A stretch of DNA of 26,110 nt from an uncultured Collinsella sp. Lineage in GTDB: Bacteria; Actinomycetota; Coriobacteriia; Coriobacteriales; Coriobacteriaceae. The position numbers and the translations under genes are program-made. The stretch is taken from the NCBI GenBank assembly GCA_959606065.1, contig CAUHHV010000026.1, positions 1 to 26,110 of the forward strand, read 5' to 3'. Below are positions 7,381 through 14,575 of the stretch, piece after piece (the stretch's first letter is position 1; each line of letters begins with the position of its first letter). A model generated the notes under the pieces. It saw only the letters and a list, made by a program, of their open reading frames with translations, was not told where the DNA came from and did not search any database.

Positions 7381-9333
7381 CTACAGGTTCTTGACACCCA
7401 TCGCGCGCATGGCGTTCAGGATGGCGATGATCGCCACGCCTACGTCGCCGAACACGGCAAGCCACATGTTGGCGATGCCGAGCGCTGCCAGCACCAAAAT
7501 CAGCAGCTTAATGCCCAGCGCAAAGATGATGTTCTGCCAAACAATCGACATGGTCTTGCGCGCCACGCGGATCGCGCGGGAGATGTTGGACGGTTTGTCG
7601 TCCATGAGCACCACGTCGGCGGCCTCAATCGCGGCGTCGGAACCCATAGCGCCCATGGCAATGCCAACGTCTGCGCGGGTGAGCACGGGCGCATCGTTGA
7701 TGCCGTCGCCGACAAAGGCGAGCTTGCCCTTGCCCGATTCGGCTGCCAGCAATGCCTCGACGCGCTCGACCTTGTCGCCCGGCAGCAGCTGCGCGTGGAA
7801 CTCGTCGAGCCCCAGCTGCTTGGCCACCGCAGCAGCCACTTCCTCGCGGTCGCCCGTGAGCATGACGGTGCGCTTGACGCCGGCGGCGTGCAGGTCGCGA
7901 ATCGTTTGCTCAGCATCGGCCTTGACGGTGTCTGCAATCACGATGTGGCCGGCGTACACGCCGTCAACGAGCACATGCAGAATCGTTCCGACGACCTCGC
8001 AATCGGGCGCTTCGACTCCGGCCGCGGCGAGCATCTTTGCGTTGCCAACGACGACGTGCTTGCCGTCGATGGTTGCCGTCACGCCATGGCCCGCGTCGTT
8101 GGTGGAGTCGCTTACGCGCTTGGGGTCGACCTCGCCCTGGTAGGCGACACGTACGGACTGCGCGATGGGGTGATCGGAGAACGACTCAGCAAGGGCTGCG
8201 ACTTCGAGCAACGACTGCTCGGTATAGCCGGCCTCGGGGTGTACCGCGACCACCGAGAACGTGCCGTTGGTGAGGGTGCCCGTCTTGTCAAAGACGACGG
8301 TGTCCACGTCGGCGAGCGTCTCGAGGTAGTTAGAACCCTTGATGAGAACGCCCAGCTTGGATGCGCCGCCGATGCCGCCAAAGAAACTAAGCGGCACGCT
8401 GATCACCAACGCGCACGGGCAGCTGACGACCAAGAAGGTCAGGCCGCGCAGAATCCAGTCGGACCAGGCACCGGTGACCAGGCCACCGCCGAGCGCGAGC
8501 ACCGCGGCAGCGCCGGTGACGGCGGGCGTGTAGATGCGGGCAAAGCGCGTGATGAAGTTCTCGGTGCGTGCCTTCTTTTCGCTGGCATTCTCCACGAGCT
8601 CCAGGACGCGTGCGACGGTGGACTCGCCAAAGGGCTTGGTGGTGCGCACGTGGATGAGCCCCGTCATGTTGATGCAGCCGCTGATGATATCGTCTCCGGT
8701 TTTGGCCGGGCGGGGGACCGACTCACCGGTAAGGGCGGCGGTGTCGAGCTGGGTTTCGCCCTCGACGATGACGCCGTCGATAGGCACGCGCTCGCCGGGC
8801 TTGACCACGATCACGGTGCCGACCGCGATGTCATCGGGGAAGACCTGTTCGAGTGAGCCGTCGGGTTGCTCGACGTTAGCGTAGTCGGGCGCGATGTCCA
8901 TCATGGCGCTGATCGACTTGCGGCTCTTGCCCACGGCGTATGCCTGGAACAGCTCGCCGACCTGGTAGAACAGCATGACGGCGGCGCCTTCGGCCATGTG
9001 CGGGTCTGTGTCGGGGAAGAGCACCATGGCAAATGCGCCGATGGTTGCGACGGCCATGAGGAAGCTCTCGTCGAAGGCCTTGCCGCGGCGGATGTTATTG
9101 AATGCCTTTTGCAGTACGTCGTAGCCGGCAATCAAAAACGGCACGAGGAACAGCACAAAGCTGGCGTAGATGTCGCCCGGGGTGCCGAATGCGGCGGTAA
9201 GGGTGCTGAACTCATCGAGGGCGTACACCACGGCAAAAATGCCCAGCGCTACCAGGATGCGGTTGCGCTTATGCTCGAGTGATTCTTTTTTCTTGCGCTT
9301 CTTCTTTTTCTTTTTGGGGTCGGCGGTGGCCAT
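7381..9333 (-). CDS. P1B-type heavy-metal efflux ATPase (Zn/Cd/Pb class)
   Basis: A 650-residue metal-exporting P-type ATPase. The start at 9333 (MATADP) follows GGGAGGAT; the frame continues upstream but crosses an operator and a gap. Visible motifs are TGES at 202-205, the membrane CPC at 305-307, DKTGT with phosphorylated Asp349, the HP pair at 388-389 and GDGIND at 542-547. Lys609 and Asp630 are 21 residues apart, as are Lys693 and Asp714 of ZntA, which supports the P1B-2 (zinc/cadmium/lead) class. The usual N-terminal HMA domain is missing. Instead there is a lysine/arginine tract at residues 7-16, and an HMA domain is encoded by the gene just upstream. The metal is inferred, not proven. 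Confidence 0.92.
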   Translation of the reverse strand: MATADPKKKKKKRKKKESLEHKRNRILVALGIFAVVYALDEFSTLTAAFGTPGDIYASFVLFLVPFLIAGYDVLQKAFNNIRRGKAFDESFLMAVATIGAFAMVLFPDTDPHMAEGAAVMLFYQVGELFQAYAVGKSRKSISAMMDIAPDYANVEQPDGSLEQVFPDDIAVGTVIVVKPGERVPIDGVIVEGETQLDTAALTGESVPRPAKTGDDIISGCINMTGLIHVRTTKPFGESTVARVLELVENASEKKARTENFITRFARIYTPAVTGAAAVLALGGGLVTGAWSDWILRGLTFLVVSCPCALVISVPLSFFGGIGGASKLGVLIKGSNYLETLADVDTVVFDKTGTLTNGTFSVVAVHPEAGYTEQSLLEVAALAESFSDHPIAQSVRVAYQGEVDPKRVSDSTNDAGHGVTATIDGKHVVVGNAKMLAAAGVEAPDCEVVGTILHVLVDGVYAGHIVIADTVKADAEQTIRDLHAAGVKRTVMLTGDREEVAAAVAKQLGLDEFHAQLLPGDKVERVEALLAAESGKGKLAFVGDGINDAPVLTRADVGIAMGAMGSDAAIEAADVVLMDDKPSNISRAIRVARKTMSIVWQNIIFALGIKLLILVLAALGIANMWLAVFGDVGVAIIAILNAMRAMGVKNL

Positions 9334-9356
9334 GACTCGTATCCTCCCATTTGAAT

Positions 9357-9376
9357 GTATGAACATTCGCTCATAT
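9357..9376 (-). promoter_or_regulatory. Candidate SmtB-type operator before the efflux ATPase
   Basis: GTATGA-8 bp-TCATAT, differing at one position from the ATATGA-8-TCATAT dyads at the repressor promoter. It lies 24 bases before the ATPase start, between the HMA gene and the ATPase. This suggests a separately repressible internal promoter or second control point. Confidence 0.65.
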
Positions 9377-9433
9377 AATTTCGCGAGCAAAGGCCGCAGC
9401 AAGCGCGGCCTTGCAGGTTGGCGTAAACCTGGG

Positions 9434-9652
9434 CTAGAGAATAATCTCGCAGTCCGGCTCGGCGTCGGCCGTAAACTCAACAACGCGGTTGAGCACCTCG
9501 TCGAACTCAGCATCATCGGCCTCGAGCGTCAGCTTCTGGGTCATAAAGTTGACGGACACGGATTTGACGCCCTCGAGCTTGGCCAGCTCGTCCTGAAGCT
9601 CGCGCGCACAGTTGGCGCAATCGATCTCATCGAGCTTGTACTGCTTTTTCAT
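9434..9652 (-). CDS. Free-standing heavy-metal-associated (HMA) domain protein
   Basis: A 72-residue cytoplasmic metal-binding domain of the CopZ/HMA fold. The metal loop is CANC (Cys12, Cys15), preceded by EID rather than the GMTC of copper chaperones. A later Asp-Cys pair (DCEII) lies near the C-terminus. The expected pattern is visible, with VKSVSVNFMTQKLTL as strands 2-3. AAAGGA precedes the ATG. It lies between the ArsR-type repressor and the ATPase on the same strand, and the ATPase lacks an HMA domain. The likely role is therefore delivering or sensing metal for the ATPase, a split-off N-terminal domain. Selectivity is unknown; the acidic surroundings would suit Zn or Cd more than Cu. 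Confidence 0.9.
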   Translation of the reverse strand: MKKQYKLDEIDCANCARELQDELAKLEGVKSVSVNFMTQKLTLEADDAEFDEVLNRVVEFTADAEPDCEIIL

Positions 9653-9714
9653 GGTGGGTTCCTTTCCCGTTTTTGCGGCTTGGGTGCAGGCCGCGCTGGT
9701 ACCGTGGTTGGCTG

Positions 9715-10080
9715 CTATTCGCAGATGTGGCTCATGCCCTGGTTGAGCATGGTGTAGACGTGGTCGTCGGCGAGCGAGTATAGGATATTGCGCCCGTCGC
9801 GCCGGAATTTAACCAGGTGCGACTGCTTGAGTGTGCGCAGCTGGTGCGACACCGCGGACTGCGAGGTTTCGGTCGCTTCGGCGATGTCTGCCACGCAGAG
9901 CTCGCGGCCCATGAGGGCGTAAAGGATCTTGATGCGCGTGGTGTCGCTGAAGACCTTGAACAGGTCGGCGAGGTCGTAGAGAAGCTCCTCGTCGGGAAGG
10001 TCCTCGGGCGAGCAGGTGGTGGGGATCGCGGGTTCGGTGGCCTCGATGTCGGGTTTCGTTTCATCAACGCGGATGCTCAT
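9715..10080 (-). CDS. ArsR/SmtB-family metal-sensing repressor
   Basis: A 121-residue winged-helix repressor. The recognition region is SQSAVSHQLRTLKQSHLV. The last helix carries Asp105, His107, His118 and Glu121, with spacings (2, 11, 3) identical to the alpha-5 zinc site Asp104/His106/His117/Glu120 of SmtB. The alpha-3 motif reads ELCVAD, so the second cysteine of the cadmium-type ELCxCD site is absent. The first 30 residues are acidic and proline-rich. The gene heads a leftward operon with the HMA protein and the P1B ATPase. Zinc release from operator DNA is the expected mechanism, and overlapping operators support autoregulation. Co, Ni or Cd response cannot be excluded. Confidence 0.92.
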   Translation of the reverse strand: MSIRVDETKPDIEATEPAIPTTCSPEDLPDEELLYDLADLFKVFSDTTRIKILYALMGRELCVADIAEATETSQSAVSHQLRTLKQSHLVKFRRDGRNILYSLADDHVYTMLNQGMSHICE

Positions 10081-10094
10081 TGCAATATCCTTTC

Positions 10095-10154
10095 ATATGA
10101 ACATGCGCTCATATAACTTGCTTTCGATTATATGAGTGTATGTTCATATGTCAA
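10095..10154 (-). promoter_or_regulatory. Promoter of the SmtB-like gene with two operators
   Basis: Reading leftward, TTGACA (10149-10154) and TATAAT (10127-10132) are perfect -35 and -10 boxes with a 16-bp spacer. The dyad ATATGA-8-TCATAT at 10130-10149 covers the spacer, the edge of both boxes and nothing else. A second perfect dyad of the same form lies at 10095-10114, between the -10 box and the ATG. Such dyads are typical of SmtB/CzrA/CadC operators. Repression by the downstream gene product is a strong inference. Confidence 0.85.
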
Positions 10155-10230
10155 TACAATTTGCGTTAATTTCGATGACTGCTTGCCGCCTCTGCGATTT
10201 TCTGTGGGTTGGGAGACATCGACGCAATGC

Positions 10231-10258
10231 TCGCCAACATATTTCGAGATGTTCGGCT
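10231..10258 (-). repeat. Island repeat, copy 1
   Basis: Its complement matches the copy at 12052-12080 at about 22 of 28 positions. It contains GCCAACAT and ATGTTCGGC, so this copy can also fold into a small hairpin with one bulge. Confidence 0.5.
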
Positions 10259-10288
10259 AGCATGCTAAGAAAGCCACCTTGAGAAGCA

Positions 10289-10489
10289 TTAGAACTGTTC
10301 ATATTTGTACTTTATCGTGTCAAATACCGCGAGAATCAGTTCTTCCTCTACGGGAGTTCCTGCAGAATCAGTTTTATCTAAAGTTATATTGAGCATTGCT
10401 GCAGCCAATCTGGCACATCGGTGGCCGAATAAGTCGAAAAATGTAGGTGGACATCCGCAGAGATCGCCTTTAGAAGAGCGAATTCTCAA
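10289..10489 (-). CDS. Doubtful small ORF behind the island gene
   Basis: A 66-codon leftward frame with a TTG start that overlaps the end of the nuclease-like gene by 20 bases. No ribosome site is visible. The C-terminal half, after an internal Met at codon 32 (10396), is acidic and reads like a protein end (PVEEELILAVFDTIKYKYEQ). The N-terminal half is only the translation of repeat copy 2. It may be a remnant of another gene, or not coding at all. Confidence 0.2.
   Translation of the reverse strand: MRIRSSKGDLCGCPPTFFDLFGHRCARLAAAMLNITLDKTDSAGTPVEEELILAVFDTIKYKYEQF
10422..10450 (+). repeat. Island repeat, copy 2
   Basis: A 29-nt unit identical at 27 of 29 positions to 12052-12080 in the same orientation. 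The shared core is TCGAAAAATGTAGGTGG. Confidence 0.75.
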
Positions 10490-11678
10490 TTAGATCAATA
10501 ATCGTGTCGTCTTCCGTGCGGTTTTCATCGATTTTTGCGAACATGTCGCATTCCCAAGCCCCATTGATTTCCTCAGCAAGGGCCCCGACGTGTTGCATGT
10601 CGTCGGGTTCGGGCACATCGTTGATGCTCGGGTCATCAGCTTGCGGATATTGGCTTGCAATTTCGCGCTTGGCGGCCTCTTCTTCTTTGAGTGTCTCCAG
10701 GACGCGGCGACCGTATTCGAAGTAGCGCCGCAAGACAAATTGACGAAGAGTTTCTTGCAGGATGGCGAAGTTATCCGGGAGTCGACCGGGCCATATCTTC
10801 TCGCGAATGCGAATCGCTTCCATGACCCGTTTAAAAGCGGACTGTTTGAAAAACGAATGACGATTAACTGTGATAACGGCATATCCCATGTTTCGCAGCG
10901 TGTTTCGGCGCTCCTCGTCAATTGATTGCTGCTCGGGTTCGTCGTGGTAAAAGCCGTTGTATTCGATATCGGTCATCGAATTTTCGAGCAGCGCGTCGAG
11001 GTAGAAAACCGTCCGTCGCGTTAGGGCGGCGTATCTTTTGGGGACTGGGATTGGATAATCCGTTTTGATAGCGCGTATGGCTAAGCCACCCATTGACTTG
11101 GGCATTGTCAGCATCATGACAAACGCCGTTTCGAGTGGGGAGCGACAGCCTTCGTGTACATAAGAAAGTGCCTTAAGTGCTTTATTAGATCCACGATACC
11201 CCGGTGCCTCTGAAAAGAAGGCTCTGAGCTCTTCAACGCTGGTTAGGGCTGGGCGCTCGCGATATTGAGTTTCGTCGGACGTTCCAAGCGCGTAGGAGCC
11301 GCAGATTTCAAAGTAATACTCAACGAGCTCCGAAAGGTTGAGGTCGGCTGTTGCTTCTAACGCGCACAGCTTGATATCGACGATGTAGACGTTCGGCTCG
11401 AGTTCTAGGTAGCTTTCTGCATCAAACGTATAGTGCGTGCAGTGGCAGATGCAGCCCTTGCGGTGCCTTTTGGCATTATTGGAAAACGTCAGCACATGGA
11501 TACGTTCAGAATCGACATTCTTTCTGTTGAGCCATGCTCGTGCCGCTTCCAGGTCGGACGTGGTCGGCGCAGACACCCTGATCTTTTCCATAGGTATGGG
11601 ACCGGTCGCGTAGCTTGCGAGCGAGTTGGCTGTTTGGTATACAGCGCGTGCCGTGGTATGTGACAGAATGATTCCCAT
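10470..11678 (-). CDS. Island protein with AbiEi-like start and PD-(D/E)XK (DUF559-like) end
   Basis: About 402 residues from the start at 11678 (MGIILSHTTARAV). The frame is open upstream to 11900, and no convincing ribosome site marks either start. The SHTTA opening and the following segment, with LTSVEELRAFF near residue 165, recall AbiEi-type DUF559 proteins. The C-terminal third reads as a PD-(D/E)XK nuclease: Glu in CRSPLET, Asp in FYLDALLE, then DIEYNGFYH, a conserved DEERRNTLRNMGY helix and VITVNRHSFF. A cysteine/histidine cluster (CICHCTH) lies near residue 75. The C-terminal 100 residues are charged. The codons are AT-richer than those of the neighbours, suggesting transfer. A defence or DNA-processing role is possible but unproven. 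The exact function is unrecognised. Confidence 0.65.
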   Translation of the reverse strand: MGIILSHTTARAVYQTANSLASYATGPIPMEKIRVSAPTTSDLEAARAWLNRKNVDSERIHVLTFSNNAKRHRKGCICHCTHYTFDAESYLELEPNVYIVDIKLCALEATADLNLSELVEYYFEICGSYALGTSDETQYRERPALTSVEELRAFFSEAPGYRGSNKALKALSYVHEGCRSPLETAFVMMLTMPKSMGGLAIRAIKTDYPIPVPKRYAALTRRTVFYLDALLENSMTDIEYNGFYHDEPEQQSIDEERRNTLRNMGYAVITVNRHSFFKQSAFKRVMEAIRIREKIWPGRLPDNFAILQETLRQFVLRRYFEYGRRVLETLKEEEAAKREIASQYPQADDPSINDVPEPDDMQHVGALAEEINGAWECDMFAKIDENRTEDDTIIDLIENSLF

Positions 11679-11890
11679 ACGCGCATGATGGCATAGCGGA
11701 CGCCGCATACGCCCGAAACTTCGGGCAACGGTATTGGGGCGCGGCTTATCTTCTGCGAACGGTGGGTTTTTGAGCTGTCGTATTGAGGGAGCAGCTTTGG
11801 CTGGGGAGGTTTCTGCCGGCTGCCCCTTTTTGATGAACTTTAGTTGCGGATTCGTAGCTTCTAAGCGTTTTTGCCGACCGCTCAGATGCC

Positions 11891-11919
11891 TCACCAACAT
11901 AATTTGAGTTATTCGGCCT
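11891..11919 (-). repeat. Island repeat, copy 3
   Basis: Its complement matches 12052-12080 at about 22 of 29 positions and copy 1 at about 21 of 28. It shares CCAACATA with copy 1 and TTCGGC with both. Confidence 0.5.
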
Positions 11920-12051
11920 TATCCTATACAAATAGGTGCGATCGCAACGTCCTATTCGAATTGATTCAGGTAGATTTATGGGGCTTGGTTGCGAAATTAA
12001 GGCGATTTTAGCTTCGATTGCGGTTCAAGGGGCCTTGACTAGTGGTTCAGC

Positions 12052-12080
12052 TGGCCGAACAACTCGAAAAATGTAGGTGG
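12052..12080 (+). repeat. Island repeat, copy 4
   Basis: A 29-nt unit nearly identical to copy 2 (27 of 29). Together, copies 2 and 4 bracket the nuclease-like gene as direct repeats 1,630 bases apart. Confidence 0.75.
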
Positions 12081-12116
12081 GCCAACCTGCCGACTATGTG
12101 AAGCACGCGTATTTGC

Positions 12117-12163
12117 TCGTTTTGATGAAAACTAGGGTGCAGCATAAGGCTGCGCCCTAGTTT
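12117..12163 (-). terminator. Intrinsic terminator after the exonuclease gene
   Basis: A 15-bp stem (12129-12143 with 12149-12163, one G-U), with a 5-base loop. Read leftward it ends in TTTTCATCAAAA. It lies 65 bases beyond the exonuclease stop. Confidence 0.75.
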
Positions 12164-12228
12164 ACTGCGTGTCGGTGTGCCCAGACGGATTGCGCTGTGC
12201 CTGGCAGGCGCTCCCGCAGATGGATCGG

Positions 12229-13197
12229 TTATTTCGCGAATAGGTTCTTGAGGTTGAACTCGGCCTGAACCGTGCGGAGCATGAGGTCGGTGTCGTCGAG
12301 GCCCAGGTGCTGCTCGTTGGCGTCGGCGGCGAGGGTGCCACGGCGGCGCGCCCAGTTCTCGAGCGCGGCGGGCGCGGACTCGCGGGGGAGCGAGCGGACG
12401 TCGGCATCCAGGCTGCGGCAGATCTGGCGCGAGTCGATGACGATGATCTTGCCGGCGCGGCGTGCCTCGGCGTAACCGTCCAGGTGGATCTTGAACCAAC
12501 TGTCTTCGAACGCGGCGTTATGCGCCATGTACGGGTACTTCTTCATAAGTTTGAGCAGCTGCTTCTGCAGTTCCTTGTTCTCGCGGAATGGTTTTTTGCC
12601 GTCGATGTCGTCCCAGGTAATGTGATGGATGTTCGATAGCGGCACATCCTCGCCGCGGTAGATGTCGGGCAGGCCGCAGTAGTGTGCCTCGGCGTCATGC
12701 GGGACGGCGTCGCTGGTGAGCTCCATGATCTCCCAGCCCACGTTGATGATATAGCCGCGCTCGGGTGCACGGCCGGTGGTCTCGATGTCGATACCGAGCA
12801 CGGTGCCCTGGATGGGCTTGCGGGCGTAGGCCACGCCGAGCGCGTCGCGGTCGCCGCGGATTTCGCGCATAACGGACGCGGCGGTGCGCTTTTGCATCTT
12901 GCCGATGGCGGCGCAGGTGTCGGCATCGGACAGGCCGCGCGAAAGCGTCGCGGGCGTCACGTTGCGCAGGCGTGCCTCGCCAATCTGGTCGCACAGGTCG
13001 CGGTTGCGGTCGGCCAGGTCGCGCACGGTGGCAAAGTCGAAGCCGGGGTCGCCCTCGGCGGTAAAGTACTCGGTCTCGAGCACCTTGAGGGCCTCCTCGC
13101 CCTTCTGGCGCTCGGACTCCATGGCGCCGTGGTCGCCGTAGATAAACATGGGGATAAACGGCTGGCGCTCGTATTCGAGTGCTTGCGATACGTTCAT
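12229..13197 (-). CDS. DEDDh-type 3'-5' exonuclease domain protein
   Basis: 322 residues; AAGGAG precedes the ATG at 13197. The C-terminal half is an exonuclease of the DnaQ/RNase T fold. Motif I is DIETTG (Asp137, Glu139), motif II HNAAFED (Asp232), and motif III HLGLDDT (His297, Asp301/302), giving the DEDDh set. The first 130 residues are polar and Arg/Glu-rich, and I do not recognise a domain there. The segment APERGYIINVGWEIMEL is typical of the DnaQ core. The protein probably degrades DNA or RNA from 3' ends; it is not clearly the polymerase III epsilon subunit. It is transcribed divergently from the metal exporter and stands alone. Confidence 0.85.
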   Translation of the reverse strand: MNVSQALEYERQPFIPMFIYGDHGAMESERQKGEEALKVLETEYFTAEGDPGFDFATVRDLADRNRDLCDQIGEARLRNVTPATLSRGLSDADTCAAIGKMQKRTAASVMREIRGDRDALGVAYARKPIQGTVLGIDIETTGRAPERGYIINVGWEIMELTSDAVPHDAEAHYCGLPDIYRGEDVPLSNIHHITWDDIDGKKPFRENKELQKQLLKLMKKYPYMAHNAAFEDSWFKIHLDGYAEARRAGKIIVIDSRQICRSLDADVRSLPRESAPAALENWARRRGTLAADANEQHLGLDDTDLMLRTVQAEFNLKNLFAK

Positions 13198-13257
13198 ATG
13201 CTACTCCTTGGACGGGCCGCGTTGTGCGGCTCGAGGTTACTGAGTTATGGCGAGATG

Positions 13258-13306
13258 ATAGTTTACCATAGGCAACTATTGGCACCGCGCCCGGGACAAC
13301 TACAAT
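13258..13306 (+). promoter_or_regulatory. Candidate promoter and dyad operator of the His-rich exporter
   Basis: TTGGCA (13279-13284) and TACAAT (13301-13306), 16 bp apart, form a plausible promoter. An imperfect 22-bp dyad, ATAGTT...AACTAT, at 13258-13279 touches the -35 box. Its half-sites (AGGCAACTAT; ATGGTAAACTAT on the other strand) resemble AGGCAAAGTA and GCGGTAAAGTA in the repeats before the DtxR-like gene. Shared control is a hypothesis. Confidence 0.5.
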
Positions 13307-13368
13307 ACCCTAGTTGACCGCTAGGACTTTTACAATGCTGCCGAAAGACACGAAAGGTTCCATCCGTC

Positions 13369-14457
13369 ATGGATTTACTGATTGATATTCTGCTCGACGC
13401 CGGCAAGGACACGCTGTCGCTGGTGCCGTTTTTGTTGGTGACGTATCTTGCTCTCGAGACACTTGAGCACGTTGCGGGCGACCGCGTCAACGGCGCTATC
13501 AAGCGCGCCGGCGCTGCGGGTCCCGTGGTTGGCTCGCTGCTGGGCATGGTGCCGCAGTGCGGATTTTCGGCCATGGCAGCAACGCTGTACGCCGGCCGTG
13601 TCGTGACCTTGGGCACGTTGGTGGCGGTGTTCCTTTCGACCTCCGATGAGATGCTGCCGCTGTTGCTTGCCGAGCAGGTTCCCGTGCAGACTATGGCGAT
13701 GCTTTTGGCTTCGAAAGCGCTGATCGCACTGGTCACGGGTTTTATCGTGGACGCTGCCATTCGCGGCCTGCGCCGTAACGCCCGCGCGCACGCGGCGATT
13801 CGCCGTACCGTGCTGGGAACCGCGGCCAACCCGGCCCACGTGAACTGCGCGCACGACGACCACAGCGGCGGTGACATCATCGACGAGGTGGCCGAGGCAG
13901 GCGTGAGCGCCGACCACATCCACGAGCTGTGCGAGCGCGACCATTGCGGTTGTGATGAAGACGAGGACGAGCACGAACACGGACATGGCCACGATCACGG
14001 TCATGAGGGCGAACATGAACACCATGATGGTCACGGTCACTCTCACTCCCACGAAGGGACGCCTGTCCTGTCGATCATCCGCAGTGCGATCTCGCACACC
14101 GTGCAGGTCTCGGTATTCATTTTTCTGGTGACGCTGATTCTGGTCGCCGTGCTCGAGACGTTCGGCGAGTCCGCGATCGAGCAGTTCCTGCGCGGCAACG
14201 AGACACTCGCTGTCCTGGGTTCGGCGCTTGTCGGGCTGATTCCCAATTGCTCGGCGAGCGTGGTCATTACACAGCTGTATCTGGAAGGCGCGCTGCAACT
14301 GGCGCCGATGCTCGCCGGCACGCTCATTTCCGCCGGCGTGGGTTATCTGGTGCTGTTCCGCACCAACCGCAGCGCCCGCGAAAATGCCGTGTTCCTGATC
14401 ATGATGTACGTCATCGGCGCTGGCTGGGGCCTCATCCTCTCCGCCGTTGGCCTCTAA
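13369..14457 (+). CDS. Putative 10-TM metal exporter with His-rich loop (ArsP_2/DUF2899-like)
   Basis: A 362-residue membrane protein; CGAAAGG lies 16 bases before the ATG. The two halves each contain a matching motif: GMVPQCGFSAM near residue 59 and GLIPNCSASVV in the second half. This marks an internal duplication typical of the putative 10-TM heavy-metal exporter family, often labelled arsenic efflux or manganese transporter. Between the halves, about residues 160-225, is a cytoplasmic or periplasmic loop packed with His, Asp and Glu plus a CGC-type cysteine pair (HCGCDEDEDEHEHGHGH), a likely metal sensor or buffer. Six or more hydrophobic spans can be counted with confidence. The substrate is unknown; the family name suggests a divalent metal or arsenical. 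Confidence 0.8.
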   Translation: MDLLIDILLDAGKDTLSLVPFLLVTYLALETLEHVAGDRVNGAIKRAGAAGPVVGSLLGMVPQCGFSAMAATLYAGRVVTLGTLVAVFLSTSDEMLPLLLAEQVPVQTMAMLLASKALIALVTGFIVDAAIRGLRRNARAHAAIRRTVLGTAANPAHVNCAHDDHSGGDIIDEVAEAGVSADHIHELCERDHCGCDEDEDEHEHGHGHDHGHEGEHEHHDGHGHSHSHEGTPVLSIIRSAISHTVQVSVFIFLVTLILVAVLETFGESAIEQFLRGNETLAVLGSALVGLIPNCSASVVITQLYLEGALQLAPMLAGTLISAGVGYLVLFRTNRSARENAVFLIMMYVIGAGWGLILSAVGL

Positions 14458-14472
14458 GTAGGCCTAAAAAAT

Positions 14473-14541
14473 GGGCTTCAAATAGCCATGCTCAGCGCCT
14501 GCGCAATGCGGCGACGCATGGCATTTTGAAGCCCGTTTTTT
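14473..14541 (+). terminator. Large composite terminator after the exporter
   Basis: GGGCTTCAAA (14473-14482) pairs with TTTGAAGCCC (14525-14534). An inner stem GCCATGC/GCATGGC (14485-14491 with 14516-14522) encloses a further GC-rich hairpin. GTTTTTTG follows. On the other strand a run of six T residues also follows the stem (14466-14471), so it may work in both directions. Confidence 0.8.
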
Positions 14542-14575
14542 GTTGAGCCATGGATTCCGAGCGCTCACACCGCTC

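Larger units (their letters stand above)
10155..10469. other. AT-rich intergenic stretch with two repeat copies
   Basis: This region separates the metal operon from the island gene and is clearly less GC-rich than its surroundings. It contains repeat copies at 10231-10258 and 10422-10450 (listed separately). A weak leftward frame overlaps it. I see no terminator with a T-tract and no RNA gene. Confidence 0.5.
11679..12116. other. Leader and AT-rich gap upstream of the island gene
   Basis: Between 11679 and 11900 the nuclease frame stays open with basic, proline-rich codons and a small GCCCGAA/TTCGGGC-type hairpin near 11705-11725. This is either an N-terminal extension or a leader. Repeat copies lie at 11891-11919 and 12052-12080. 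The rest (11920-12051) is AT-rich, and I see no gene in it. Confidence 0.4.

Noticed and set aside
7207..8856. Rightward 549-codon frame over the ATPase
   Set aside because: Antisense to the P1B ATPase, and its start lies before the giant palindrome with no ribosome site.
9334..9516. N-terminal extension of the ATPase frame to 9516
   Set aside because: It overlaps the HMA gene antiphase and the operator at 9357-9376; GGGAGGAT supports the start at 9333.
10231..12080. CRISPR array
   Set aside because: Only four diverged copies, in both orientations and with irregular spacing; no array structure.
12047..12499. Leftward 150-codon frame after the exonuclease
   Set aside because: It overlaps the exonuclease end in another frame, passes through the terminator hairpin and ends in repeat copy 4.
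13375..14298. Leftward 307-codon frame opposite the metal exporter
   Set aside because: Antisense to a membrane protein with duplicated motifs; no ribosome site or domain.
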